A stretch of DNA of 64,000 nucleotides from Pseudomonas putida (GCA_041879295.1 CP047152.1:749501-813500); one strand, 5' to 3'. Counted from the stretch's first letter, positions 1 through 10,622 are shown. A program made the numbers and translations. Notes: generated by a model not told the origin, from the sequence alone.

Positions 1-78
1 CCCCCGGGCTTTTGCTGTAACAGGTGGCTGGCTATACTCGCCGTCGCTTTTTTAGTCACCTGATGAGTCCTGAACTTC

Positions 79-567
79 ATGGAACGTATCCTCGAAAACG
101 CGATGTATGCCTCGCGCTGGCTGCTCGCACCGATCTACTTCGGCTTGTCCCTCGGCCTGTTGGCCCTGGCGCTGAAATTTTTCCAGGAAGTGGTCCACGT
201 CCTGCCCAATGTCTTTGCGTTGAGCGAAGCTGACCTGATCCTGGTGATCCTTTCACTGATCGACATGTCGCTTGTCGGTGGCTTGCTGGTGATGGTGATG
301 ATTTCCGGCTACGAGAACTTCGTTTCGCAACTGGACATCGATGAAAGCAAGGAAAAGCTCAACTGGTTGGGCAAGATGGACTCCTCGTCGCTGAAGATGA
401 AGGTTGCCGCGTCGATCGTGGCGATTTCGTCCATTCACCTGCTGCGGGTGTTCATGGATGCGCAGAACATCTCCACCGATTACCTGATGTGGTACGTGAT
501 CATCCACATGACCTTCGTGGTCTCGGCGTTTTGCATGGGCTACCTGGACAAGCTGACCAAGCACTGA
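79..567 (+). CDS. UPF0114 (YqhA-like) inner-membrane protein
   Basis: The 162-residue product is a small integral membrane protein of the UPF0114/YqhA family (TIGR00645). I see four hydrophobic stretches, at roughly residues 13-35, 50-75, 108-125 and 135-157. The family-typical patch [15 protein letters not shown] is near the N-terminus and [11 protein letters not shown] lies in the middle. The biochemical role of the family is unknown. The start at 79 keeps the whole conserved N-terminus. The gene stands alone and is followed by a REP pair. Family assignment is by recall of the conserved pattern. Confidence 0.85.
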   Translation: MERILENAMYASRWLLAPIYFGLSLGLLALALKFFQEVVHVLPNVFALSEADLILVILSLIDMSLVGGLLVMVMISGYENFVSQLDIDESKEKLNWLGKMDSSSLKMKVAASIVAISSIHLLRVFMDAQNISTDYLMWYVIIHMTFVVSAFCMGYLDKLTKH

Positions 568-593
568 GTCCCGCCAGGCCTCACTGCAACTCC

Positions 594-678
594 CGTGGGA
601 GCGGGCATGCCCGCGAACACCGGCAAAGCCGGTGGCAGCCACCGCGTGGCCTGCTTCGCGGGCACGCCCGCTCCCACA
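594..678. repeat. Pair of inverted REP palindromes (BIME-like)
   Basis: GTGGGAGCGGGCATGCCCGCG (594-614 region) is mirrored by CGCGGGCACGCCCGCTCCCAC (657-677 region). A small CACCGGC...GCCGGTG hairpin sits between them. This is the usual two-REP inverted arrangement at Pseudomonas gene ends. It lies between the UPF0114 gene and the next gene and may act in transcript end stability. Confidence 0.8.
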
Positions 679-784
679 GAGATCTAGGCTCAACTGACGA
701 GTGGCGTCAGTCATGCCTTGCGCATTCTCCCTTCCTGTACAAAAAATGAGCTCTCATGCGTGGTTCCCATCGCGAGGTGCTCTC

Positions 785-1090
785 ATGAACCTGCATCAGC
801 TCAATACCGAGGCCAGGGCTGGCCATGTCGACGAACTGAACCTGATCGCCATCGAAGGCGGTGACTACCTGCTCGAGGCCCGGGTCAAAGGCCATCCTCA
901 CCCCCTGTCCGATACCCGCGGTGAGCGCTTGCGTGTGCACTCGGTGGAAGATGCGCGCAAGTTGCTGCAAACCATCCCCATGGTTTCGATGAACCTGGTG
1001 CACTGGTCGGTGCAGGATGAAATGTGCGGTATGGGTACGCACCCGGAAGAAGACCTGAAGTTGCCGATTTCCCAGCGTTCGGCCTGGTAG
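785..1090 (+). CDS. DUF6482 family conserved protein
   Basis: The product is 101 residues, soluble, with no signal peptide. The N-terminal MNLHQLNTEARAGHVDELNL followed by an 'IEGGDYLLEA' core and a C-terminal 'DEMCG' matches my recollection of the Pseudomonas DUF6482 family, whose function is unknown. I chose ATG 785 over an in-frame ATG at 701 because GAGG lies 8 bases before 785 and because the extra 28 residues are not family-like. It is followed closely by fklB on the same strand. Confidence 0.7.
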   Translation: MNLHQLNTEARAGHVDELNLIAIEGGDYLLEARVKGHPHPLSDTRGERLRVHSVEDARKLLQTIPMVSMNLVHWSVQDEMCGMGTHPEEDLKLPISQRSAW

Positions 1091-1175
1091 CTGCTCACAA
1101 CGCCTCAGTGTGCTAGGCTGCTCGCCCTTTTTATCAAGGGCGCGGCTGCACTGCGCCCTGCAGTGGAGCACGACA

Positions 1176-1793
1176 ATGTCCGAACTCAACCTGTCTACCG
1201 ATGAAACTCGCGTCAGCTACGGTATCGGCCGTCAGCTGGGCGGCCAGCTGCGCGACAACCCGCCACCGGGCGTCAGCCTGGAAGCCATCCTGGCCGGCCT
1301 GACCGATGCCTTCAACGGTGCCGACAGCCGCGTCAGCGAAGCCGACCTGTCGGCCAGCTTCAAGGTCATCCGCGAGGTGATGCAAGCCGAAGCTGCAGCC
1401 AAGGCCGAAGCCGCCGCTGCTGCTGGCAAGGAATTCCTGGTCGAGAACGCCAAGCGTGAAGGCATCACCACACTGGCTTCGGGCCTGCAGTTCGAAGTGC
1501 TGACCGCTGGTGAAGGCGCCAAGCCGACCCGCGAAGACAACGTGCGTACCCACTACCACGGCACCCTGATCGACGGCACCGTGTTCGACAGCTCCTACGA
1601 GCGTGGCCAGCCGGCTGAGTTCCCGGTAGGCGGCGTGATCGCTGGCTGGACCGAAGCCCTGCAACTGATGAACGCTGGCAGCAAATGGCGCCTGTACGTG
1701 CCAAGCGAGCTGGCTTACGGCGCCCAAGGCGTTGGCAGCATCCCGCCGCACAGCGTACTGGTGTTCGACGTCGAACTGCTCGACGTTCTGTAA
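1176..1793 (+). CDS. fklB: FKBP-type peptidyl-prolyl cis-trans isomerase, FklB/FkpA-like
   Basis: The 205-residue protein accelerates proline cis-trans isomerisation. Residues 1-100 form an FKBP_N dimerisation region (YGIGRQLGGQL, then an Ala/Glu-rich helix). The C-terminal FKBP domain has VRTHYHGTLIDGTVFDSSY and ends with IPPHSVLVFDVELLDV, the typical active-site strands. ATG 1176 is preferred to an in-frame ATG at 1110 because MSELNLSTDETRVSYGIG is the family N-terminus. No export signal is visible, so it probably acts in the cytoplasm. A GC-rich hairpin follows the stop. Confidence 0.93.
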   Translation: MSELNLSTDETRVSYGIGRQLGGQLRDNPPPGVSLEAILAGLTDAFNGADSRVSEADLSASFKVIREVMQAEAAAKAEAAAAAGKEFLVENAKREGITTLASGLQFEVLTAGEGAKPTREDNVRTHYHGTLIDGTVFDSSYERGQPAEFPVGGVIAGWTEALQLMNAGSKWRLYVPSELAYGAQGVGSIPPHSVLVFDVELLDVL

Positions 1794-1801
1794 GGTCGTT
1801 G

Positions 1802-1818
1802 GGGCCGCTTTGCGGCCC
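1802..1818 (+). terminator. Hairpin after fklB
   Basis: GGGCCGC-TTT-GCGGCCC forms a 7-bp perfect stem 8 bases after the fklB stop. There is no U-run, so it is a possible transcript-end hairpin rather than a classical terminator. Confidence 0.45.
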
Positions 1819-1887
1819 ATTCGCGAGTAAGCCCACCTTTTTCTGTAGGGGTGGGGTTCACCTGCGAAGAGGCCGGCCCTGCCGGCC

Positions 1888-2133
1888 TCAATTCCAGTCT
1901 GTCCCCCCAGGGTGCAATGCCCGCGCATAGCAGAACAGAAACAGATTCCGTACCAGTTCCTTGAGTACCCCCGGTTCACTCGAATTCAGCCCGCTCATGT
2001 CCAGGTCACCCTGGTCACGCAGTTCGTCGAGGGCTTCTTCTTCAAGGACCGCGCACACTTCGCCGGTTTCCCGATGAAGAATGCGCAGGTAGGGGTGGGG
2101 GCGTTCCAGCCAGGCGTCGATCAGGTAAGTCAT
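1888..2133 (-). CDS. Small conserved Pseudomonas protein, probably iron-regulated
   Basis: The product is 81 residues, acidic in the middle (CAVLEEEALDELRDQGDLD), with no signal peptide or membrane segment. I recall an orthologue in the same locus in P. aeruginosa (near ispB, a PA4570-like hypothetical) that has been listed among iron-starvation-induced genes. I cannot name a biochemical function. ATG 2133 is preceded by a strong GGAGA-type ribosome site (rc of tctcc at 2140-2144). A Fur-like sequence lies about 25-45 bases upstream, which agrees with iron control. Confidence 0.75.
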   Translation of the reverse strand: MTYLIDAWLERPHPYLRILHRETGEVCAVLEEEALDELRDQGDLDMSGLNSSEPGVLKELVRNLFLFCYARALHPGGTDWN

Positions 2134-2156
2134 GGAGATTCTCCTTGGATAGCGGT

Positions 2157-2175
2157 TCCAATGAGAATAATTCCT
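2157..2175 (-). promoter_or_regulatory. Candidate Fur box before the 81-aa gene
   Basis: The core AATGAGAATAATT (2160-2172) matches the AATGATAATCATT core of the Fur consensus at 11 of 13 positions. The outer triplets do not match. It lies just upstream of the small gene's ATG at 2133 and would overlap its promoter. Prediction by eye only. Confidence 0.55.
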
Positions 2176-2217
2176 ATTACCTAAATGGCAAGCGCCGATT
2201 GCCAGATTTTTGTGTGA

Positions 2218-2559
2218 TCAGACTTTGCGGACGAACTCGGACTTCAGTTTCATGGCGCCGATGCCGTCGATCTTGCAGTCGATGTCGTGGTCGCCATCGC
2301 ACAGGCGGATGTTCTTGACCTTGGTGCCGACCTTGACCACCAGGGACGAACCTTTGACCTTGAGGTCCTTGATCACGGTGACGGTGTCACCGTCCTGCAG
2401 GATGTTGCCGACCGAGTCCTTTTTCACCACCTCGTCGCTGGTCGCCTCGGCATCGCCGCTGGCCGACCACTCGTGGGCGCATTCAGGGCAGATCAGCTGA
2501 GTGCCATCCTCATAGGTGTATTCGGAGTTGCATTTTGGGCAGGGTGGCAGAGTGCTCAC
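2218..2559 (-). CDS. yjdM: Zinc-ribbon PhnA/YjdM-family protein
   Basis: The 113-residue protein opens with a zinc ribbon (CPKC at residues 7-10 and CPEC at about 24-27). A PhnA/YjdM SH3-like domain follows ([20 protein letters not shown] ... [19 protein letters not shown]). Despite the old name PhnA it is not part of the phosphonate pathway, and its function is not established. It starts at ATG 2559 and is monocistronic, pointing toward the small iron-box gene. Confidence 0.9.
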   Translation of the reverse strand: MSTLPPCPKCNSEYTYEDGTQLICPECAHEWSASGDAEATSDEVVKKDSVGNILQDGDTVTVIKDLKVKGSSLVVKVGTKVKNIRLCDGDHDIDCKIDGIGAMKLKSEFVRKV

Positions 2560-2646
2560 TTCGGTTCCTCAAACAAACAGACGGGCGGTTAAAAGCCCAC
2601 ATTGTAAAAGGTATTTTCCCGGAAGTGATTATGTCCGGACAAAAGC

Positions 2647-2701
2647 ATCGCGGGCAAGCCTGCTCCCCACAGATGGTGTAGGAGCGGGCTTGCCCGCGAA
2701 T
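2647..2701. repeat. Inverted REP pair
   Basis: ATCGCGGGCAAGCCTGCTCC (from 2647) faces GTAGGAGCGGGCTTGCCCGC (from 2680). Together they form a short BIME between the divergently oriented ends of ispB and yjdM. Confidence 0.75.
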
Positions 2702-2718
2702 GAAGACGACTCGGTCTG

Positions 2719-3687
2719 TCAGTGCGTACGCGCGACCGCAAATTCGCTCAGTTCAACCAGCGCATCCCGGTATTCACTGGCAGGCAGCACTTCGAGGCAG
2801 GCGATGGCACGCTTCACGTAATCGCGCGCCAGCTCGGCGGTGTACTTCAGCGCACCCGATTCCTCGACCGCGACGCGAATCTGTTCCAGATCTTCCAGGC
2901 CACCCTTCTGGATCGCCTGGCGTACCAGCGCCGCCTGCTCGGCAGTGCCTTCGCGCATGGTGTAGATCAGCGGCAGGGTAGGCTTGCCCTCGGCCAGGTC
3001 GTCACCGACGTTCTTGCCCAAGGTCTGCGAGTCGCCCTTGTAGTCCAGCAGGTCGTCGACCAGCTGGAAGGCCACGCCCAGATGGTCGCCGAAGGTACGC
3101 AGGGCTTCGCGCTGCTCGTCGGTGGCCTGGGCCAGTGCCGCAGCGCTGTGGGTCGACGCTTCGAACAGCATCGCCGTCTTGCCGCGAATGACCTCCATGT
3201 AGACTTCCTCGGTGGTGCTGGCGTCGCGTACACGCGACAGTTGCAGCACTTCACCTTCGGCAATCACGCGGGTGGCCTTGGACAGGATCTGCATGACCGG
3301 CATCGAGCCCAGTTCGACCATCATTTCGAACGAGCGCGAATAAAGGAAGTCGCCCACCAGTACGCTTGGCGCGTTGCCCCACAGGGCATTGGCGGTAGAG
3401 CGGCCGCGACGCATGCCGGACATGTCGACCACATCGTCGTGCAGCAGGGTGGCGGTGTGCAGGAACTCGATGGTGGCGGCCAGCAGGCGCAGGTCGTCGC
3501 CTTCGCGGCCCAGGGCCTTGCCACACAGCAGTACCAGCAGGGGACGCAGGCGCTTGCCACCGGCGGACGTGATATAGTCGCCGATCTTCGATACCAGCGG
3601 CACGCGCGAGGTCAGCTGCTTCTTGATGATCTCGTCGACGGCGCTGAAATCATCAGCCACCGCGCGGTAGAAGGTTTGGGGTTGCAT
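2719..3687 (-). CDS. ispB: Octaprenyl/polyprenyl diphosphate synthase
   Basis: The 322-residue enzyme extends farnesyl diphosphate with isopentenyl diphosphate to make the ubiquinone side chain. The first aspartate-rich motif is in [15 protein letters not shown] (about residues 84-98) and the second is [12 protein letters not shown] (about 210-221). The conserved GGKRLRP motif lies near residue 43. Length and the [15 protein letters not shown]-terminus fit the Pseudomonas family. It is divergent from rplU, as is usual in gammaproteobacteria. Confidence 0.95.
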   Translation of the reverse strand: MQPQTFYRAVADDFSAVDEIIKKQLTSRVPLVSKIGDYITSAGGKRLRPLLVLLCGKALGREGDDLRLLAATIEFLHTATLLHDDVVDMSGMRRGRSTANALWGNAPSVLVGDFLYSRSFEMMVELGSMPVMQILSKATRVIAEGEVLQLSRVRDASTTEEVYMEVIRGKTAMLFEASTHSAAALAQATDEQREALRTFGDHLGVAFQLVDDLLDYKGDSQTLGKNVGDDLAEGKPTLPLIYTMREGTAEQAALVRQAIQKGGLEDLEQIRVAVEESGALKYTAELARDYVKRAIACLEVLPASEYRDALVELSEFAVARTH

Positions 3688-3772
3688 CGGCTGCTCCAGT
3701 GAGGTTGCGCGGCATGCTAGGTCGCGGGTCCCGGTGTGTCAAGGCGCGGTGCCAGCTGGCCGGGGGCGGCAC

Positions 3773-3801
3773 TTGCAAGCAAAACCGCGGTTGCGTACAA
3801 T
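3773..3801 (+). promoter_or_regulatory. Sigma-70 promoter for rplU-rpmA
   Basis: TTGCAA (3773-3778), a 17-base spacer and TACAAT (3796-3801) form a good sigma-70 promoter about 125 bases before the rplU ATG. The long leader could hold post-transcriptional control. Confidence 0.65.
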
Positions 3802-3931
3802 CGCGCACCCTAACTTCCTGGGCAGCACCTGCCTTACGCAATTGCGCCGGGCCGTTCCAGCCCTGTGCAGCCATGCCAGCCAATACTCATCATATAAAGC
3901 GCTGGGTGAGCAGGATTATCGGAGAAATACC

Positions 3932-4246
3932 ATGTCTTACGCAGTAATCGTTACCGGCGGCAAGCAGTACAAAGTCGCTGAAGGTGAATTCCTCAAGATC
4001 GAAAAACTGGAAGTCGCCACTGGCGAATCCGTGACCTTCGATCGCGTTCTGCTGGTCGCCAACGGTGAAGAAGTCACCATCGGTGCTCCAGTTGTTGCTG
4101 GCGCTAAAGTAGTGGCCGAAGTCGTTTCGCAAGGCCGCCACGACAAGGTTCGCATCATCAAGTTCCGTCGTCGTAAGCACCACATGAAGCGTATGGGCCA
4201 CCGCCAGTGGTTCACCGAGATCAAAATCACCGGCATCCAGGCTTAA
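3932..4246 (+). CDS. rplU: 50S ribosomal protein L21 (bL21)
   Basis: The 104-residue L21 starts [15 protein letters not shown] and has the basic rRNA-binding segment [15 protein letters not shown] near residues 70-88. ATG 3932 sits behind the site GGAGAAATACC. Longer in-frame openings upstream are not family-like. It is the first gene of rplU-rpmA and is followed 38 bases later by rpmA. Confidence 0.98.
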   Translation: MSYAVIVTGGKQYKVAEGEFLKIEKLEVATGESVTFDRVLLVANGEEVTIGAPVVAGAKVVAEVVSQGRHDKVRIIKFRRRKHHMKRMGHRQWFTEIKITGIQA

Positions 4247-4284
4247 TCCCCTAGATCCCCTGAATTTATTTGGAGAATTGAACC

Positions 4285-4542
4285 ATGGCTCACAAGAAGG
4301 CTGGTGGTAGTACTCGTAACGGTCGCGACTCAGAATCGAAACGCCTTGGCGTGAAGATGTATGGCGGCCAGGTTATCAAGCCAGGCAACATCATCGTCCG
4401 TCAGCGCGGTACCGAATTCCACGCTGGCTACGGCGTTGGCATGGGCAAGGACCACACCTTGTTCGCCAAGATCGAAGGCGTGATCAAGTTCGAGAAGAAA
4501 GGCGAGTTCATGCGCCGTTACGTGAGCATCGTCGCCGCTTAA
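4285..4542 (+). CDS. rpmA: 50S ribosomal protein L27 (bL27)
   Basis: The 85-residue L27 has the invariant start [16 protein letters not shown] and the [20 protein letters not shown] core. Its N-terminal tail reaches the peptidyl-transferase centre. A strong site TTTGGAGAATTGAACC precedes it. It is co-transcribed with rplU and ends at a canonical terminator. Confidence 0.98.
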
Positions 4543-4560
4543 TCGCGACGTCGCTCCAGA

Positions 4561-4586
4561 AGCCCCGTCATGCGACGGGGCTTTTT
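4561..4586 (+). terminator. Rho-independent terminator of rplU-rpmA
   Basis: AGCCCCGTC - ATGC - GACGGGGCT is a perfect 9-bp stem, followed by TTTTCGTTT. Confidence 0.93.
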
Positions 4587-4600
4587 CGTTTGTGGTGAGC

Positions 4601-4680
4601 CTCTTGCAAAGCTGTTTGTCTGGGTTGCCGGCGTTGGTTTCTACGGTCGTACGGGGCCGCCGCGCTCATTTTTGCAAGAG
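4601..4680 (+). repeat. Perfect 10-bp inverted repeat in the obgE leader
   Basis: CTCTTGCAAA (4601-4610) and TTTGCAAGAG (4671-4680) are perfect inverted copies 60 bases apart. They lie between the rpmA terminator and the obgE start. Function is unknown. Confidence 0.6.
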
Positions 4681-4694
4681 CCTCATGTTTTTGA

Positions 4695-5957
<1,263 letters not shown>

Positions 5958-5973
5958 TCGGTTGCAGTACACT

Positions 5974-6003
5974 AAACGCCGCTCTCTGGAGCGGCGTTTT
6001 TGT
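5974..6003 (+). terminator. Terminator between obgE and proB
   Basis: AAACGCCGCTC - TCTG - GAGCGGCGTTT is a perfect 11-bp stem followed by further Ts. It separates obgE from proB, although proB starts only about 40 bases later. Confidence 0.9.
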
Positions 6004-6042
6004 ATCCACGGTATCTACAGATTCGACATAGGTTGGAAGAAG

Positions 6043-7161
6043 ATGCGAAGCAAGGTGACGGGCGCCAAGCGCTGGGTCGTTAAGATTGGCAGTGCTCTGC
6101 TGACCGCCGATGGCAAGGGCCTCGACCGCGGTGCAATGGCCGTTTGGGTCGAGCAGATGGTCGCGCTGCGTGAGGCAGGCGTGGAGTTGGTACTGGTCTC
6201 CTCCGGGGCCGTGGCTGCCGGCATGAGCCAGCTGGGCTGGACCAAGCGACCGAGTGCGATGAACGAGCTGCAGGCGGCTGCCTCGCTCGGCCAGATGCGC
6301 CTGGTGCAGGCCTGGGAGTCGAGCTTCGGGGAGCACGGGAAGCACACCGCTCAGATCCTGCTGACCCATGACGACCTGTCCGACCGCAAGCGTTACCTGA
6401 ATGCCCGCAGCACCCTGCGCACCTTGGTTGATCTGGGTGTAGTGCCGGTGATCAACGAAAACGACACCGTGGTCACCGACGAGATCCGCTTTGGCGACAA
6501 CGACACCCTGGCGGCGCTGGTGGCCAACCTGGTCGAGGCCGACCTGCTGGTGATCCTCACCGACCGCGATGGTATGTTCGATGCCGACCCGCGCAACAAC
6601 CCCGAAGCGCAGTTGATCTACGAAGCCCGTGCCGACGACCCCTCACTGGATGCCGTGGCCGGTAGTACCGGTGGTGCCCTGGGCCGTGGCGGCATGCAGA
6701 CCAAGCTGCGTGCGGCGCGCCTGGCTGCCCGTTCCGGTGCCCACACCATCATCATCGGTGGTCGCATCGAGCGCGTGCTGGACCGCCTGAAGGCGGGCGA
6801 GCGCCTGGGCACCTTGCTGTCGCCCGAGCGCGGCATGCTCGCGGCGCGCAAGCAATGGCTGGCCGGTCACCTGCAAACCCGTGGCACCCTGGTGCTGGAT
6901 GCCGGTGCCGTGCAAGCGCTGCGTCAGGCCAACAAGAGTTTGCTGCCGGTTGGCGTGAAGACTGTGCAGGGCAGCTTCCGTCGTGGCGAGATGGTGGTGT
7001 GCGTCGGCCCGGACGGCCTTGAAGTGGCTCGCGGCCTGGCCAACTACAGCGCCCTGGAGGCGCAGAAGATCATTGGTCAGTCGTCCGACGCCATCGAGTC
7101 GATCCTTGGTTACAGCGCCGAGCCGGAACTTGTACACCGCGACAACCTGGTGCTGGTATGA
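6043..7161 (+). CDS. proB: Glutamate 5-kinase
   Basis: The 372-residue enzyme phosphorylates glutamate in the first step of proline synthesis. The amino-acid kinase domain opens with [11 protein letters not shown] and carries [10 protein letters not shown] and [19 protein letters not shown]-terminal PUA domain starts near residue 278. ATG 6043 ([11 protein letters not shown]) gives the normal length. An upstream in-frame start at 5812 would run through obgE and its terminator and is rejected. Its stop overlaps the creA start (ATGA), suggesting translational coupling. Confidence 0.95.
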   Translation: MRSKVTGAKRWVVKIGSALLTADGKGLDRGAMAVWVEQMVALREAGVELVLVSSGAVAAGMSQLGWTKRPSAMNELQAAASLGQMRLVQAWESSFGEHGKHTAQILLTHDDLSDRKRYLNARSTLRTLVDLGVVPVINENDTVVTDEIRFGDNDTLAALVANLVEADLLVILTDRDGMFDADPRNNPEAQLIYEARADDPSLDAVAGSTGGALGRGGMQTKLRAARLAARSGAHTIIIGGRIERVLDRLKAGERLGTLLSPERGMLAARKQWLAGHLQTRGTLVLDAGAVQALRQANKSLLPVGVKTVQGSFRRGEMVVCVGPDGLEVARGLANYSALEAQKIIGQSSDAIESILGYSAEPELVHRDNLVLV

Positions 7162-7619
7162 GCCCGCTGAAGAAGGTAATCGCTGTGGCAGCGTTCGTGC
7201 TGCCGATGCTGGCCGGCGCTGAAGAGGTCGGCCGGGTGTCCACCGTGTTCAAGTTCCTCGGGCCGAACGACCGCATTGTGGTCGAGGCGTTCGACGACCC
7301 TAAGGTAGAGGGCGTGACGTGCTACCTGTCGCGGGCCAAGACTGGCGGGGTGAAGGGGGGCTTGGGGCTGGCCGAGGACCGGGCGGAGGCATCGATTGCC
7401 TGTCGTCAGGTCGGGCCGATCAACTTCAAGGGTGAGCTCAAAGATGGCGAGGAAGTGTTCAAGGAACGTACCTCGCTGGTGTTCAAGACCATGCAGGTGG
7501 TGCGCTTTCTCGACAAGAAGCGCAATACGCTGGTGTACCTGGTGTACAGCGACCGCATGATCGAAGGCAGTCCGCAGAATGCGGTGACTGCCATTCCGAT
7601 CCTGCCTTGGGCTCATTGA
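7158..7619 (+). CDS. creA: CreA-family periplasmic protein
   Basis: The 153-residue protein has a signal peptide (residues 1-21, cleavage around LAGA-EEVG). The CreA domain includes [20 protein letters not shown] and a C-terminal [17 protein letters not shown] stretch. Two cysteines (VTCYLS, IACRQV) may pair in the periplasm. The family role is unknown. It overlaps proB by four bases and probably shares its transcript. Confidence 0.9.
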   Translation: MSPLKKVIAVAAFVLPMLAGAEEVGRVSTVFKFLGPNDRIVVEAFDDPKVEGVTCYLSRAKTGGVKGGLGLAEDRAEASIACRQVGPINFKGELKDGEEVFKERTSLVFKTMQVVRFLDKKRNTLVYLVYSDRMIEGSPQNAVTAIPILPWAH

Positions 7620-7637
7620 TAGCCTGGTAGGTTGCCG

Positions 7638-7744
7638 GGAGGCCGTCGGCCTCCTGTCGCGACACAAGCGGTTTACCCGCGAAGAAGGCACCGCCGTGGA
7701 TGGCACGGGCTTCGCCCGTGTTCGCTGGCAAGCCCGCTCCCACA
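7638..7744. repeat. Hairpin plus degenerate REP elements
   Basis: GGAGGCC-GTC-GGCCTCC (7638-7654) is a strong hairpin just after creA. Degenerate REP halves follow (AAGCGGTTTACCCGCGAAG and GGCAAGCCCGCTCCCACAG). The region separates the convergent creA and mksB. Confidence 0.65.
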
Positions 7745-7765
7745 GGGATCAGCGCATGCAGGATA

Positions 7766-7782
7766 GGGCCGCAAAGCGGCCC
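7766..7782 (-). terminator. Hairpin after mksB
   Basis: GGGCCGC-AAA-GCGGCCC is a 7-bp stem 9 bases beyond the mksB stop. No U-run is present. It is the mirror type of the hairpin after fklB. Confidence 0.45.
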
Positions 7783-7790
7783 CAGCTATC

Positions 7791-10622
7791 TCAGGCCAGT
7801 TCCTCGGCCTGATCCTCACGCACAACCGCCTTCACTTCATCCAGCCGGCTGATGAACTTCCAGTCCGCCTCGTCGATGTAGATGCCGTTCGGCCCGCTGC
7901 CACCTTCCAGGTCGATCGCAACGTGTGCCGATACCTGTGGTTTCACGCTCGCCAGAATCGGCACGAAGCCCAGTTGCTGGCTGGTCTCCAGCAGTGCCGC
8001 CTGGTTGCGTTCGTCGATGTCTGCCGCTTCGTCCAGGTAGTATGGCAGGCGAATGCGCCCGGCCAGGTCACGGTCCATCAGGTGCAGCAACAGGTACATG
8101 TTGGTCAGCGCCTTGATGGTCATGGTGGTGCCGTTGGACGCCGCACCGTCGATGTCGGCGTGGATGACCGGCTGGCCATTGACCTTGGTGATCTCGAACG
8201 CCAGCTCGAACAGGTCCTTCAGGCCCAGCTGGTTGTGGTTGGCCGCTACCAGCCGTGCCAGGTACTCCTTGGCCTCCTCGTTCTTGTTGTCCTGATCGGC
8301 ACTCTGGGTCAGGTCGAAGACCGACAGGGTTTCGCCTTCTTCGTACTGACCGGCACTGTGGATAATCTGGTCGATGTGCTTGAGCGCTTCCTTGTTCGGC
8401 GCCAGTACCACGCGGAAGCTTTCCAGGTTGGACACCTGGCGCTTGTTGATCTCGCGGTTGAACAGGGCCAGCTGGTGCTCGAGGCTGTCGTAGTCGCTGC
8501 GGATGTTGCGCAGGGTTCGGGCGATGTCGGTGACCGCGGCGCGGCGTGCCTTGGCCAAGGTCAGGGCTTCATCGGTACGGTGCGCGTAGGCGTTCACCAG
8601 CAGTTGCAGGCGGCGTTCCATGTCGTCTTCGCTGTCGAACTTGGCCACGCCCTTCAGGCGCACCTGGGCGTACAGCGCCTCGATCTGATTGTCCACCCGC
8701 TGCAGGCCTTGCCAGCTGTCCTGGTAGTCATTGAGCAGCGGCAGCAGGTTGTCCATCGAGTCGTCGATGGCTTCCATGTATGGCGTGCCATAGGGCAGGT
8801 CGGCCGGCAGCAGTTGGCGACGGCGCAGGGCGTCTTCCAGGGTGCGCTGCTTGGACTCGAGGTCGCCGAGCTGGCGGCCGACCAGTTGCAACTTGGCTGA
8901 CAGCTGCTGGACGCGCTCGGTGAAGGCGTCGCTGGAGCGCTTGAGTTCGTCCTGGGCCGCTTCCAGTTGCGAGAGCTGTTCCAGTTTCTCGGGCTCTTCG
9001 GCGGCGAGGGTCTGGCTGCGGCGGAAGTCTTCCAGCGCCTTCTGCGCGTCCAGCACTTCCTGGTACAGGGTTTCGGTCTGCGCTTTGGAGGCGGAGCGGT
9101 CGGCGGCCACGGCCTGCTGGGTTTTTAGCTGCTTGAGCTCTTTTTCCAGGCGCTCTTTCTGGTCGCGCAGGGCGGCGCGGTCGGCCAGGGCCTGCAGGGC
9201 CGGCGGGTCGATGTGGGTCAGATCGATGGCCAGGCCGGGGGCCTCGAAGCGCTCGCCCTTGAAGCCGTCGAGCACCGCTTCCAGCGACTTCACCCACAGG
9301 TCGCTATCGTCCAGCTCGATGCCGCGGTCGCCCAGCGGCAGGCTGAACAATGCGCCGTTGAACAGGCGCATCAGGCGGTCCACGTCCTGTTGCGAGAACT
9401 CTTCGCGCAGGCGGGCGTAGCTGTTGTTGTCAGCGTGATCCAGCTGCTGCTTGACCTGCTTCAGGCGTTTTTCCAGGTCGCGTACGCGCTCGTCGAGGTC
9501 TTCGGCACTGAACTGTCGTGACTGGGCCAGAGCACCGGCCAGTTCGTCGTGGGCGTCTTTGGCCGCCAGCAGTTGCTGTTCCAGCACCTTGACGTCGTCG
9601 ACCAGCGCAAAGCGGTGCTTGAGCACCGACAGCTCGCCTAGCCAGCGCTGGATACCGCTGATTTCACGCTCCAGGCGCATCAGCTCCTGGGTGCCGCCGC
9701 GCTGGTCGTTTTGCAGGCGGTCCTGCTCACCACGGTAGTGCTCGGACTGGATGACCAGCTCTTCCTTGCGCGCCATGGCGTATTCCTGCCAGGTGCCCAG
9801 CAGGGTGTCGAGCACAGGCGAAATGCGGTGCAGCTTGCCACGCAGGATGTCCCGCTGGGCCACACCGCCGGCCAGGGCCTCGACCAGCGGGCCGGCAGCG
9901 ACCAGGGCGTTGTAGTCCTGCTCCATGCGGCGTACGTCGCGGAAGGCTTCCTCGCACGCAGCGATGTAGTCGACGCTGCCCGAACGCAGGCTGTGCTCGA
10001 AGGCGTCGAGGAACAGTTGCTTGAGTTTGGCGGCGGTGATTTCACGCATGTGCAGCAGATTGATGAACAGCGCGCGGAAGGTTTTCAGGCTTTGCTCGCT
10101 GGTGGAGCGCAGCGGGATCATGGTCAGGTCCAGCGGCACCGAGGTGTGGCCGCCCACCAGTAGTCGGCGCAGTTCGTCCGGCTTCAGTTCGTAAGCCTTG
10201 ATACCCAGGCGTTCAAGGTTGGTGAACAGCTCTTTCTGACGCAGGCAGGTGTCGTTCTTCTGGTAGTGGGCCAGGTCCAGTTCGCCCTTGTAGGCGAAGA
10301 ACTGGTGGCCGAAACCGCCGCCCGGACCGCGCCCGACCACACCGATCACGTGCGGGCCGTGGGGCAGGCTCAGTTCGCAGAGAATGTACGAAGTGTCGCT
10401 GGCGAAGTAGAAGCGGCGCGACTGCTCAAGGCTGTATTTGCCGAAACTCATGTCCGACATGCGTGCCAGGATCGGGAACTGCAGGGCGTTGATCGACGCC
10501 GATTTACCCAGGTTGTTGGCGCCGTATACCGACAGCGGGTGCTCCAGCGGGAACAGGCCAAGGCTGTAGCCGGCGGTGTTGAGCAATGCGAAGCGGCGGA
10601 TGCCGTAGCGTTCCTGGCTCAT
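7791..10622 (-). CDS. mksB: MksB, SMC-like condensin ATPase
   Basis: The 943-residue protein is the SMC-type subunit of the MksBEF condensin, which compacts or segregates DNA (JetC in Wadjet nomenclature). Walker A is VYGANNLGKSASINAL (GxxxxGKS at residues 34-41). Long Leu/Glu/Gln-rich coiled coils occupy roughly 290-420 and 470-720. The C-terminal ATPase half has an SNGTTMTIK signature-like loop and the Walker B strand RLPYYLDEAADID. Start ATG 10622 overlaps the mksE stop, so the three mks genes are one operon. No JetD/MksG nuclease gene follows. Confidence 0.9.
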   Translation of the reverse strand: MSQERYGIRRFALLNTAGYSLGLFPLEHPLSVYGANNLGKSASINALQFPILARMSDMSFGKYSLEQSRRFYFASDTSYILCELSLPHGPHVIGVVGRGPGGGFGHQFFAYKGELDLAHYQKNDTCLRQKELFTNLERLGIKAYELKPDELRRLLVGGHTSVPLDLTMIPLRSTSEQSLKTFRALFINLLHMREITAAKLKQLFLDAFEHSLRSGSVDYIAACEEAFRDVRRMEQDYNALVAAGPLVEALAGGVAQRDILRGKLHRISPVLDTLLGTWQEYAMARKEELVIQSEHYRGEQDRLQNDQRGGTQELMRLEREISGIQRWLGELSVLKHRFALVDDVKVLEQQLLAAKDAHDELAGALAQSRQFSAEDLDERVRDLEKRLKQVKQQLDHADNNSYARLREEFSQQDVDRLMRLFNGALFSLPLGDRGIELDDSDLWVKSLEAVLDGFKGERFEAPGLAIDLTHIDPPALQALADRAALRDQKERLEKELKQLKTQQAVAADRSASKAQTETLYQEVLDAQKALEDFRRSQTLAAEEPEKLEQLSQLEAAQDELKRSSDAFTERVQQLSAKLQLVGRQLGDLESKQRTLEDALRRRQLLPADLPYGTPYMEAIDDSMDNLLPLLNDYQDSWQGLQRVDNQIEALYAQVRLKGVAKFDSEDDMERRLQLLVNAYAHRTDEALTLAKARRAAVTDIARTLRNIRSDYDSLEHQLALFNREINKRQVSNLESFRVVLAPNKEALKHIDQIIHSAGQYEEGETLSVFDLTQSADQDNKNEEAKEYLARLVAANHNQLGLKDLFELAFEITKVNGQPVIHADIDGAASNGTTMTIKALTNMYLLLHLMDRDLAGRIRLPYYLDEAADIDERNQAALLETSQQLGFVPILASVKPQVSAHVAIDLEGGSGPNGIYIDEADWKFISRLDEVKAVVREDQAEELA

